27,285 nucleotides of DNA from Grammothele lineata (GCA_002150815.3 NDFF03000022.1:1-27285); one strand, 5' to 3'; shown: positions 9,900 to 19,422, counted from the first letter of the stretch. Numbers and translations are program-made. The notes: generated by a model from the letters alone, not told the origin.

Positions 9900-11180
9900 C
9901 TACGCGCGAGCAGCGTTGAGGCGCAACGTCGAATTGACGTGCCTCGCGATGCTCTTCTTGTGCATCTCCGCCCTCGCTCTGACGGCCTCGGCTTCGTCTA
10001 CATCGTTGTAGACCGGAATGGGCCGACCGTCGACCTTGATGGTGCGGTTCTTGAAGTCGAGCACAACTTCGTGCTTAAGGAAGAACGGCGTTCCTAATAT
10101 GACGTCGTACCGGTCGATGTCCACTACGTCGAAGTAGTAGGACTCGTTGACCGGTCCGACGCGCATCTGCGCGCGTGCGCCATAGACAATCTTCGTCCGG
10201 CTGCCGCGCGCTCCGAGCTGGAGACCGAGTTGCTCGTCCAGCTCGACGCGGTCCGCCATTGCGACGTACGCGAAGGTGGGCGATATCGAGTCGGTGGTGC
10301 AGCCCGAGTCGAAGAGCGCGTAAGCCGCTTCGCCGTTGATGAGGACCTGCGCGCACAGCGGACGCTGATAGCGCAAGTCTCTCTGAGGCTGGTCCTTCTT
10401 GTCCGTGAGGCGGCGTATACGGGGATCGTATATCCAAGCCGTTCGAATCGAACGGACTGGTAACGCCGCGCTCATCTGGAACGATTGCGCGATGTGCGAT
10501 ACTGCGCTGTCCCAGTCGCGGTCGACGTCCGGAGCGGTATCGTCGTCGTGCGACAGAGGCGCGAGATGCATGCTGTAAGCTTGGAGTTCTTGGTCGCTGT
10601 CCGAATCCGAGACGGACGAATAGTCCAGTCCTTGGTAATCGGATAGAGGACCGTCGGATAGACCGTCCTCCTCGACGCGTTCGTCGTTTTCTGGGGTCCC
10701 TTCGGTCTGTTCGACCTCAGGAGACTGATCGTTCGAGCTTGCTTGTGGCTCCTCCTCCGAAGATTCTATTTCCACGATGCGGCCCGCCCGCATCTGCCGG
10801 TCCTTAGGGTACTCCGGGCAGACAGGGTCATTGGCGTAATGCCCAAGCTTGCCGCACCGGTAGCAGGTGTCACCCTTAGGACGAGACGACGACTGCTGTC
10901 CCGCCGCAAAGGCCGAAGGTCTCTGTCCTTGCGGTGCGCCCTTCGGTGGGTCAGATCGACCCGGCCGGAAGTGCGCACGCGGACGGTCCTTCCGCTCCTC
11001 ACGCTTGTCGTGGTGGCGATCTTGTGGAGGCCTAGAGCTCGACCGCTCGCGTCGCTCAGACTTGTGCGGTTTGCTCTTGGACGCGGAACGTTGCCCCGAA
11101 GACTGAGTCGTCTTCGCGGGGTTACGCTCCTCGTCCGTCCTGCGGCTCGACGGGAGACTCAGTCGCCACCTGCTGATGTA
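9900..11180 (-). CDS. gag-pro: Gypsy gag C-terminus and aspartic protease (5'-truncated)
   Basis: The frame is open from the junction at 11180 down to TAG at 9902-9900. It begins with an Arg/Ser/Lys-rich nucleic-acid-binding region. A zinc knuckle follows (CYRCGKLGHYANDPVC; CX2CX4HX6C, with two residues more than the usual X4 in the last spacing). Next come an acidic Ser/Glu linker and a retropepsin-like protease with ALFDSGCTTDS as the catalytic Asp loop and YDVILGTPFF as the downstream conserved strand. The capsid-like N-terminus is missing because the sequence changes to the long-TIR repeat at 11180. The stop is in the same frame as pol, so Gag-Pro and Pol are separated only by one UAG. 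Confidence 0.9.
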   Translation of the reverse strand, partial: YISRWRLSLPSSRRTDEERNPAKTTQSSGQRSASKSKPHKSERRERSSSRPPQDRHHDKREERKDRPRAHFRPGRSDPPKGAPQGQRPSAFAAGQQSSSRPKGDTCYRCGKLGHYANDPVCPEYPKDRQMRAGRIVEIESSEEEPQASSNDQSPEVEQTEGTPENDERVEEDGLSDGPLSDYQGLDYSSVSDSDSDQELQAYSMHLAPLSHDDDTAPDVDRDWDSAVSHIAQSFQMSAALPVRSIRTAWIYDPRIRRLTDKKDQPQRDLRYQRPLCAQVLINGEAAYALFDSGCTTDSISPTFAYVAMADRVELDEQLGLQLGARGSRTKIVYGARAQMRVGPVNESYYFDVVDIDRYDVILGTPFFLKHEVVLDFKNRTIKVDGRPIPVYNDVDEAEAVRARAEMHKKSIARHVNSTLRLNAARA

Positions 11181-12870
11181 CCCGTATTACATTAAATCTA
11201 GGCAGTGAGCCTAAAGGCCTTTGCAACACTTTCAGGGGTCTTACGTATTACAATACGACCTCCCCGGAAACAGTCCCAGCACCTCCGGAAAGCTTACAAA
11301 GCCTGCCATACAGGGTAGTGAGCCCCGGAGGGAGCCCGGGGGGTCACCTGACCTGCCTCCGGGGGCAGCAGGTGCACCCGGGTGGCTGATCTAGCTGCCC
11401 CGGGCTTAGATCTCCCCAGATCTCCCTAGATCTGGGGAAACCTGGGGAGATCTAGGCTTCCCCCCGGGATTTCCGGACCTGGCAGCCCCTCCCGGCGCTT
11501 TTGGGGGGTCACCCGAGGTCCCCGGGCGTCGTCCCACGGGCGCTTATTCTCCCGCGGCCTCCCTGCGGGCGCACTGCCCGGATTTGGCAGGTGCAGTTGG
11601 GGGCAGCAGGCAGGGGTGGGTGCCCCCCACTGCAGCTTCGTCAAATCTCAACCGATTTTGATGAAACAACTTGCGTTCTGTGCGCATTTACAGGGCGTTT
11701 CTAACGCACCTGAGACGTTGAAATTTGGGTACAAATTGAGGGAGCTATGGACGACGCACTATTAGCACCTGCTCCCCACTGATGGGGGTGTATCTCTGTG
11801 GGTTTTTACGTCCCCTCAGAACGGTTTTGTTTCCCTGAAAGCAGTCAAAACTGCGGTTCTAACGAGCCTAAGATCATGGTCATACGTCCACTGGACAGAA
11901 AGTTATGACACATTTACCTCCTTCAGCTCAGGGAGACAGTACTTCTCTCACATCTTGAGCATTTCTGAATCGTTTTTCAAGCGGTTTGATTTAGCAGGTA
12001 GAATGCATCATGTAGAAGTTTTGTGCGAAGTCCTGTGCACATTCAATGGCTAGAACTTGTGCAGCACCTCCATCAATAATGCAAAAATGCGACAGATAGA
12101 TTTCAGGTACTATTAGCTACACCCATGCTTAGTACAATACAATTACAGGTGATACATGCATGGGACAGATATGATTTACAGCTAGGATGAAGCCAAGGGC
12201 TGGTGGCCAAGGCACCCTGGCAGGCCAACCCTGAACTGTGTAGAGTAAGACGCGTTTGTAGGCGAAATAAGCGCCCGTAAGACGCGTCTTATCGCCACCA
12301 AACACACCTCAAATATGATCTCCTTTGGGACCTACACTCAAAGCAAATCACCAAAGAATATAGCTGTCTAGACAATCAAAAATGCGACTCACCAGTGAAA
12401 GAATCATGCAATTTGGTGAAGGAACAGAGGAGATATGTGTGATTAGGTGTTGGAGAGGGTAATGTACAGCAGTGTTGCACGGAATTGTGGCTTGCAATGC
12501 ACCCCAGTGAGAGCCCTCCTAGGCCTCCATCTCACATATCTCAGCCAGTACTCAATGAAATTACATGGTTCTTTCATCAAACTGTTGCATTTTGAGCTCC
12601 CAAGCATATGACACTATCATACTACAGCAGAAATGAAATGAGGCATACCAACACCCTAGAACATGGTGAGTGTGGCGCGTTTTCCCACGGGCGCTTATTT
12701 TGACGTTTGAGATCGAGACACCATAGCTCCCCTCACAGAGGGTATGTGACTGTGAAATTTTGTGGAGTACATTTAAACGGTTCTGTGACAATGGGTATGA
12801 AATTTGGGGGGACGAGGAAGAGCTGAGGGATTTTTATAGTGAGAACAAAGTAGAACGTCAGCCACAGACT
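11181..12870. mobile_element. Diverged, right-truncated copy of the long-TIR element, copy C
   Basis: From 11181 the sequence follows the left TIR and core of copy A in the same orientation, with clear divergence. Shared landmarks are CCCCGGAAACAGTC, CACCTCCGGAAAGCT, nested AGATCTCCCC palindromes, GGGCGCTTATTCTCCCG, GGGCTGGTGGC(C/T)(A/G)AGGCACC, GTAAGACGCGTCTTA, and GTGGCGC-TTTTCCCACGGGCGCTTATT near 12,670-12,700. The left end abuts a TA (11179-11180) within gag, matching the TA preference of copy A. No inverted partner of the left TIR follows. The resemblance fades around 12,840-12,870, so the right TIR has been lost. No coding capacity is seen. Confidence 0.8.
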
Positions 12871-12892
12871 TAACTTAGTTAGGATAATCTTA

Positions 12893-13172
12893 TTTCATTA
12901 GTGATTGTTGGAACGGGATAATCCACCCCATTAAGGACAGCCATTGGCACAAGGGGATGTGTGGATAATCCGGGGGATTATCCACAGATAATCCCCAGTT
13001 ACCGTCTGGTAGAGCCATCCTAAGTGTTGGGCTGTACGGATTTGTCGACTGCTGGATAATCCATTGGATAATCCGCCTGACACTAGTTAGTAATTGAAAA
13101 ACAAGGACGATAATCCCAGGGGGATAATCCCGGGTGCGCGAGATAATCCGTCTGTGAGACAGTCGATAATCC
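12893..13172. repeat. GATAATCC repeat cluster, left
   Basis: Within 280 bp the octamer GATAATCC occurs nine times on the plus strand (in 9-mers starting at 12916, 12963, 12986, 13054, 13066, 13108, 13122, 13141 and 13164). There is also one inverse copy (GGATTATCC, 12975) and one variant (GATAATCT, 12893). Most have G, C or A before GATAATCC and spacing is irregular. It begins where the long-TIR copy fades and ends about 80 bp before the gene A stop. Clustered short motifs near an element end usually serve as transposase binding sites; here that is inference. The same octamer recurs at 26,765-26,880. Confidence 0.8.
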
Positions 13173-13252
13173 GAACGATTAGCGTCACATGTATAGGATA
13201 AACAGATACATAGGAATCAGCAATACATCGCGTTCACAGTCCATCTAGACTA

Positions 13253-16057
13253 CTACCTACGCTTCTTGGCAGGCTGTTTCTTCGGAGCAGCCTTCGACAC
13301 TGTTTCCTCTGCCTCAGCATCGCGCCGACGCCCACTGCCGACGATAGTGATGTCGTCATCGGCCGCCTTCGGAGCCTTCCGGGTGCGTGTACCGCGTCGT
13401 AGCCCCTGCGCCTCGAGGCTAGCGGTGTCCGAGGAAGGGACTGTCTCCGCCGTTTTAGCCTTCTTCGCAGGACCCGCCTCTGTGGCCGAGGAAGTATCCT
13501 CTCGGGCCCGAGCGCGCTTGCGGGGACCACCGGGCTTTTCGCTCCCGACAGACTTGGGCGGCACTGGAGGCGATACGGGAGGAGACTCAGGCGCCGCCGG
13601 GGCGGACGCAGGATCTAGGGGCGCGACAGGAGCGAGCGGAGGAGTGTGCGTACGCGCATGCCCAGAAGGTGAAGCCGGCGCGGGTGGCGGGACAAGAGCG
13701 GGCGGCGGGACAGGCGCGGGCGACGGGGCAGACGCGGGTGGAGGACTCTGCGCGCGCGCATGCCCAGGAGGTGAAGCCGGTGCAGGCGGCGGGACAAGAG
13801 CGGGCGGCGGGACAGGCGCGGGTGGAGGACTCTGCGCGCGCGCATGCCCAGAAGGCGAAGCCGGCGCAAGCGGTGTCGGTGAATGGGAGGGTTGTGTGGA
13901 CGGCGGGATAGGTGGCGAGGTCTGCGCCGTGAGCGACCGAGTCTGCGCAAGCGGTGACACAGAAGCCGCCGGCGGCACGGCGGGAACATTCTGCACGGGC
14001 ACAGGCATCGGACTTACTGCCGGCGTTACTCCTGCGGGCGGTGGAGGCAGGACATGAGTTGCGCTCTGGCCTACCGAACTTGAAGGGCCAGATGGCGCGG
14101 CGGGCACCGTCAAGGTACTCCGCGCAAGAGTTGGTATAGACGTCGTAGATGCCGGCGGTGGGGTCTTCGCGAGCGCGCGCGGCGACGTAGGTGGCGTAGG
14201 CGATACAAGGGGCGCGTCCTGGATGGGGGTAGGGACATAAGGTGCGGCCGAGAGGAGTAGCGGGGCGGGCGGTGGGGAAGCCTCGCGCGACTGAGTTTGT
14301 GCAGGCGCGGGCACAGCAGACGTCGTGTGCGCGACCGTCGTGGTCTTCGCGGGGGCGGGAGACGCAGTGGTGGCCAGCGCCACTGTCGGAACGGGAGCTA
14401 TGACTTTCTTGCCCTCACGTGTTGAAGCAAGGAACTTGAATGCTCTGGGTGTGCCCTGTGCGGCGAGAAGATCATCGTAAAGTCCGAAGACCTTTGCTGG
14501 GGGCAGCGTGATGGGATCGACGACGTTTCCTGCGTCCCACGGCGCTGAAAGGTACGCTGCCGGATCCCCCACAACCTTGTCCCAGCTGAATGCCGCAGAT
14601 GCGGTTCCAACGGCATGGACTGTAAAGTCCAATTGAGCTGGGATACACAAACGCTAAAGAAACTGACGCACCCCACATCTCCGCGAAGTATGCAGTGAGG
14701 ATCGTCGCGGCTTTCTTAGCTGACCAGTTTTCGTCCAGCGGCGGCAGTTCAGGCTCATTTCTTTCTGTGTAACGCAAACGTCCGTCACGCTTGTGAGGGA
14801 TTTCGACTATGTTCATGATAAGTACCTGATGGAGAAGAGGAAGTAGTCGGCTTACCCATCTCGTGCTCTAAAAATCGAGTAAACCGATCGAACTCCTGTG
14901 GCGCATAGCCACCTTCGAAGAGATGAAATTGTGCGCCTGTTTTGGAACCCACTGTCATACTGAGAGGCATCAGCAGGCGGTCAAAAACATCAGATAGAGA
15001 CATACTGCCAACGTCTCTGCTCCCCCAATTCGTCGCCCAGAACAAGGCCGACTTGCATCAAGCAAGGACCGACTTGACCTTTCTCGAAGCCGCAGAAGGA
15101 GGCGAGCAGATTGTGGAGGATGAAAGGGAAGTAAGTCTGGTTGCTACAAGGACGTGAGACATAGCTCCCGACAAGGAATAGAGCACATACTGCTTCCAAT
15201 GGTTTGCGTCCTCGTTTTCTTGCTTCATCTTCCTCGCTTTGTCGATATACCTGCTCTTCACCTCTGGCTCTAGCGCGTCCCAGAGCGTCTTGACGGTACG
15301 CCGCCAGTCGCCGATCCCCTGCCCGTCTCGGGCGTCACTGACTTCCTGCTTGTGCTCGTCTGCCCAGAGCACGGAGGGAGAAGCCCCGCGCTGCTTGATG
15401 CGTTGGACGAGGGGGATAACGACCTTCTTCTGAATGATGTCGAGCTGCGCCGCGAGGTATGTGTCCACGGGGCCGTCGGCCGCAGGCTGAGTGGCGCTGT
15501 CGGCGTCCTCGGCGTCGTCTTCGCTCGCCTCATCCTTGTCTCCTTCTGTGCCGCTCTCGCTATCCGCATTAGCAGGGCTGATGCGTTTGGGCTTTGGCTT
15601 TGGGTTGCCGCGGTTGTGAAAGAAGTTGTATACTTTCTGTACGTCGCAATTAGTAGATGAAGACGGCTAAGTAGAAAACACATACCTCATCCCACTCCCC
15701 TCGAGTAAGACCTGCCGCCATGTTGTCGCAAATGTGATCTCTCGCTTCCTCCAGGAGATCCTTCCGTGCCTTGCCGCGTGTAGCGTAGTAACGGGTGACT
15801 AGCGTGGATAGATAACTGTGTTGTGAGGGGTACTTCGTCCAATTCATTCTTTTACCACCCTTCTTCTGAGGCTTGTCCTGTTCGTCGTCGAGACGGGGCA
15901 TCGAGACTGTCACTTTGGCTCTCGTCCGGTCGAGATTAACGTTCTTCGGCCCCGGCTTCTTCTTGTTTGTCTTCCCAGTATCGCTGTCTTCACCCGACGT
16001 TGAGTCGATCACAGCCGGCGCGCTGGATTTCCCGGATGGCAAGGACTTCTTCGTCAT
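13253..16057 (-). CDS. Gene A: uncharacterised protein with Pro-rich repeat tail, six exons
   Basis: The proposed structure is complement(13253-14619, 14672-14806, 14856-14959, 15006-15143, 15191-15636, 15686-16057). It has five GT-AG introns of 46-52 nt with consistent phases and gives 853 aa. The start at 16057 is the first Met of the frame. The N-terminus is Lys-rich and basic, then acidic Asp/Glu/Ser. A helical segment (about residues 210-270, DWRRTVKTLWDALEPEVKSRY) faintly recalls HMG-box-like or homeodomain-like helices. The central part (QVGPCLMQVGLVLGD, AQFHLFEGGY) resembles plant and fungal transposon-associated or lineage-specific proteins only in general feel. The last exon is dominated by Pro/Ala/Ser repeats and ends in a Lys/Arg-rich tail (KKQPAKKRR), a likely nuclear signal. 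Function is not recognised. Confidence 0.7.
13660..13865 (-). repeat. In-frame tandem repeats encoding the Pro-rich tail of gene A
   Basis: Three imperfect units carry the shared string GCGCATGCCCAG(A/G)AGG(T/C)GAAGCCGG, near 13,656, 13,757 and 13,839. They are interleaved with GGCGGGACAAGAGCGGGCGG blocks. On the minus strand they encode HAR(A/T) followed by SPPPAP, PVPPPALVPPP and similar. Unit lengths are multiples of three, so the frame is kept. Confidence 0.8.
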
Positions 16058-16155
16058 GGTAGGGCTTCACGATGAGCGTAATGTAGTCAGTGGCGCGAGG
16101 TTGCGAAGTGGTTGAAGGAGAACACGGGTGTGGCGCATTCAGCGTGCGCGCAGAG

Positions 16156-16692
16156 ATGATGCGCACCTCGCGCTGGCCAGCTATTAACTGGAACAAAGAG
16201 GTAGGGCCACAACTTATTGATGTAGGGAGGTCAAAGGCCTCCGCCGTAAGATACAATAAAGACGCGGCACGCATTGGCCGACTCTGCGCCACTGAACGTC
16301 GTCAGTATGTGTGTCGTTGGGACAAAGCAGGACAGCTTCACCTGGGGACGCACGTTCAGAATTACGCACTCGAATGCGCTCAGAAGAGGATTAAGGAGCT
16401 TGACGCGCTGAAGGAGGGCGACACGGCGTACGCAAGCCACTGGAACCTCATCGACGAGCGCAGCGCGCTGCAGAACAGCTTCGACGTCCGCTGCACGCGC
16501 AAACGTGACACCGCGGCCGACTACAAGGAGGCGGAAGACAAGTTCTTTGTCAAGCTCAACGAGGACCGCGCTCGCCGCGCCGAACAGCTGCGTGCGTAAC
16601 GCGAGGAGCAGGAGGCGGCGAAAATGAAGGAGCTTGTGGACCGCCTTCGCGAAGAGGCAGACATGCCCGATGCGTTTCATGCGCGGGGTTAG
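16156..16692 (+). pseudogene. Broken reading frame of unknown origin
   Basis: A plus-strand frame from an ATG at 16156 runs to TAA at 16597-16599. It then stays open in the same frame for another 30 codons (REEQEAAKMKELVDRLREE...) to TAG at 16690-16692. The composition is charged and helical, with GC-rich third positions like the neighbouring genes (for example ALKEGDTAYASHWNLIDERS). This suggests formerly coding sequence with a premature stop. The 5' part overlaps the upstream flank of gene A and may be non-coding. I do not recognise the family. It could also be one exon of a gene with unseen introns. Confidence 0.35.
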
Positions 16693-17037
16693 CCAGCAAG
16701 AGCCTGTATATTGCTGATCTATTAGATGAATCTCACCGCCCGAGCAGGTCAAGGCAACGCGCCAGACTCACCATGGAGGACGTAAAGATCAAATCGTTAG
16801 CTTAATAGTATCTTCGGTCCATGGGTCGGCAAGGCGTCATTCATCGCGAGGCGTCCAGACCATTGTATTCCGCCAATAGCGCTGAACTCGGAGAGAAACT
16901 AAGTAAACGATACTCGTTATGTTCCCAAGCGCAATACGAGCCGTGGATTGTATTAGCGAAATACAGATATTATACATGGGAGTGAACCACTGGCGATCCG
17001 GGAGAATTGTAACCGTAACGTTATCAACCGTAGACCC
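16693..17037. other. Intergenic stretch between the broken frame and gene B
   Basis: About 345 bp with several stops in all frames and no recognisable repeat, RNA gene or promoter signal. It probably holds the 3' flank of gene B (minus strand). Confidence 0.5.
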
Positions 17038-18463
17038 TCAATCATCATACAGGGAAATTACATCTTCGTCAGCGGAACCAGGGATGTCTTCATCGTCCGA
17101 GATAACAATAACCTCAGCACCAGGTGGAGGCAGCGCTTTAGCCTTCCCCTTGCGGTCAAACCAGCCGGCGTTAGAGGTCTGCGCGAGACTAGAACCAGCG
17201 CGGTTGACGGAAGAGGGCAAACGAGCACGAGCACGACGCTTGCTCGATCGTTCCACCTGGCCCTCTTCACCGTTCACCACAGCATCGTGTGAGCGCTTCG
17301 CGACCACGCCAGACGACTTGCGTGCAGCAGGCGTCGGAGAAGACGGCGGCGAGGAAGAGGAAGCATCGCGAACGCGGGCGTTGGAGACGCTCGGAGTAGC
17401 GCTGGCAGCGAGAAGAGGAAGCCTCTTCAGCATGGAAGGCGGAAGCAATCTAGAGGGGGACGTGTAGTAGGCGATGTTGAACGGACTCTTGCAGTCCGGA
17501 TCACGATAGAGCACAGTCTCTCCCCGATGCAGGAAGAGAGACTGGTAGTTCCGCGGGTAAGTGACCCACTTGCCAATCTGCCAGTCCCAGCGAGGGAGTT
17601 CAAAGCCCGGTTCCTTCTTCATATACCCCAGCAACTCCCAAACGATCTGATGCGTCAAGACGAACTCCACCTTGGAGTCTCGAACGGTTCCGGGGAGTTT
17701 GAGGTGGTACGGAGGGATGTTAGACTGCAGTATCCGTGAGACTGTGGGATACATATGAGGGCGGTCGAGTAACTTACTTGACCGAACAAAATAACATCGA
17801 CGTCGACCTTAGTGACCCGAGGACCGCGAGACGACGAGCTTGAACCACTCGCGCGAACGACAGCTGGCGTACCACTGCCAGAGCTAGTCGTAGAGTCGTT
17901 GTGAGTGGACGAGCGCAAGACGCGCTGAGTGGCCGGCGTCGAAGGCGCTGCATCGGGCGTGATGAGCTCATCAGAACCTGGGGGCGCGACCACTCGAGTC
18001 CGACTCGGCGCAGGACCCTGGCGGCCCCGATTGATCCACTCCTTGAAGATGTCGCGCATCGTCTCAGCAAACTTGGTGTTCTGGGGTTCCCCGAAGGGCG
18101 GCGGATCCCGGTTGGCCAAGTAGTTCCACATGACTAGCTCGTCATCCGGGGCCAGCTGCACGCTGAGCCACTTCTTGTGAAACCGGCACTGGTTCCCCTT
18201 GCCGCGGGCGCAACACTACAACTAATTAGCAGCAAGTTCGAGAAAGAATATCATGCACTTACTATCTGCATATTGAGACCAATGAAGGCGAACTTGTTCG
18301 TCTTCGTCTTCTCGCGGTCACCGCCTAGGTGCGTGTTGTACCAATGGGGCGAGCCGAACTCGCATGGATTAAGGGCGCGGACGAGGGCCGTAACGGGCGG
18401 CTGCAAGCCGCGAACGAGATCCTTGATGTCGCCGTTCGGGTCGTCCTTCGACTTCGTAGGCAT
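17038..18463 (-). CDS. Gene B: uncharacterised protein, three exons
   Basis: The proposed structure is complement(17038-17724, 17778-18215, 18263-18463). The introns are 53 and 47 nt, both GT-AG (GTAAGT donors) and in phase 0, giving 441 aa. The ATG at 18463 is preceded by a pyrimidine-mixed leader. The N-terminal part (GLQPPVTALVRALNPCEFGSP, then a Cys/His-containing stretch CCARGKGNQCRFHKKW) leads to a Ser/Thr-rich linker. A conserved-looking C-terminal block follows (SNIPPYHLKLPG, QIVWELLGYMKKEPGFELPRW, GETVLYRDPDC) and then an acidic tail. Basic clusters (SSKRRARAR) suggest nuclear location. I cannot name the family. It is divergent from gene C across a 1.8-kb intergenic region. Confidence 0.7.
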
Positions 18464-18751
18464 GGTGTGCGGTGACGGGTACGATGAGCCAGGAGGCGCG
18501 AGCGAGGTGTGAGCGAGAAATAGTGAACGATGAGATGATCGGAACTTGCGCACCATAGCGAGTCTTTTATACTCGGTGGCCACCTCGAAATGCAGCGACC
18601 GTGCAGAAGTGAGTGGCGTTATCGGGCCACAATGCGGCCCATGAGTGCGCCAGGCCTAAGCGCGTAGATGGACAAAGCGAATGTAGCGGGGTGCTTGAGC
18701 CGCTCCGTGTGCGTCGTTCATGTATCGCTTTGAACTCGAGTCTTGTGGACG

Positions 18752-18813
18752 GGCACCCGAGGACGGAGGAGTCTTTCGAGTGCCGCGCGCGGGCGAAACC
18801 ATTAGTTTGCCGC
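18752..18813. repeat. Double-hairpin module, copy 1
   Basis: Hairpin 1 pairs GGCACCCGA (18752-18760) with TCGAGTGCC (18776-18784), one mismatch, around a 15-nt loop beginning GGACGGAGGAGTC. Four bases later hairpin 2 pairs GCGGGCGAAAC (18789-18799, with bulges) with GTTTGCCGC (18805-18813) around CATTA. Layout and loop match copy 2 at 19117. Confidence 0.6.
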
Positions 18814-19116
18814 AAAGCCGACCGGAGGCCCATCTCAGAGACCGTAGACTCCCGCGCGAGAACGTAGTGAATCATCTCCCGGACAACAGTGAAGGGGGAG
18901 GGGTACAGTGCGAGCGAGCGAGCCTTTGTGTAACGATACAACGACGTGATCTCTATCAGCACCGAGAGAACAAACATTCAAATTGAAACGAGTGCATGCG
19001 ACGTACCAGAAAGACAGGAACTTGTGATGCAAAATCTCCGCGGGGTCGGAAGAGAGTCCATGCACGGCTGAAGATACGGGTTCATGGCGTTGACGAGAGA
19101 AAAGAGGGGAGGGGAA

Positions 19117-19174
19117 GGCACTCGAGGACGGATGAGTCTGTCGAGTGCCATGGGGGAGACCACGTAGTCTCCCC
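19117..19174. repeat. Double-hairpin module, copy 2
   Basis: Hairpin 1 pairs GGCACTCGA (19117-19125) perfectly with TCGAGTGCC (19141-19149) around a 15-nt loop GGACGGATGAGTCTG. Three bases later hairpin 2 pairs GGGGAGAC (19153-19160) perfectly with GTCTCCCC (19167-19174) around CACGTA. Hairpin 2 differs in sequence from copy 1 but keeps its pairing. Confidence 0.65.
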
Positions 19175-19421
19175 TAGAGTGTATGTCGGGGATCCAGGGG
19201 GCAATGCACGGAGACTAGAGTGAGGGAAAAGACAAGCAGAGAGGAACAGAAAGTGTAAGCTGAGGGAAGGAGACGAGGGAGTGCTTGCAGTGAGTACCGG
19301 CGCCCGGTCGCGCGGCGCGAAGTACGCCCCAACGTTGAACGTGCCCAGTCGCGCTCGAGTGCTCCCGGGCGGCCCGATGGCGCCGCGCGCCACGGGAGCG
19401 AGCGACACCATACATAGCGCC

Positions 19422-19422
19422 C

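Larger units (their letters stand above)
1..11180 (-). mobile_element. Ty3/gypsy chromovirus, 5'-truncated, with a nested insertion
   Basis: Read on the minus strand the order is Gag C-terminus and protease (11180-9900), reverse transcriptase-RNase H-integrase-chromodomain (9899-6249), an extra ORF3 (5984-293, interrupted by a DNA element at 1540-4403), a polypurine tract (180-170) and the first bases of the 3' LTR (169 downward). PR-RT-RH-IN order plus a C-terminal chromodomain is the chromovirus arrangement, a Ty3/gypsy lineage common in basidiomycetes. The element lacks the Gag N-terminus, primer-binding site and 5' LTR because the sequence switches to another repeat at 11180. It is therefore not autonomous as it stands. 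Assigning ORF3 to the same element rests on strand, order and the adjacent PPT/LTR, not on a second copy. Confidence 0.85.

Noticed and set aside
12893..13172. CRISPR-like array
   Set aside because: The repeats are only 8-9 bp, spacing is irregular, one copy is inverted, and the host is a eukaryote.
13266..14057. 263-codon plus-strand Gly/Ala-rich frame
   Set aside because: It is the antisense of the Pro-rich last exon of gene A; Gly-rich frames opposite Pro-rich repeats are expected by chance.
13253..18463. TET/JBP dioxygenase cargo, sometimes linked to fungal KDZ elements
   Set aside because: I looked for an HxD...H...R arrangement typical of 2-oxoglutarate dioxygenases in genes A and B and found none that was convincing.
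18752..18813. Hammerhead ribozyme (GATGAG and GCGAAAC strings in the hairpin modules)
   Set aside because: The CTGATGA core is not present, the two strings occur in different copies, and the stems do not form the three-way junction.
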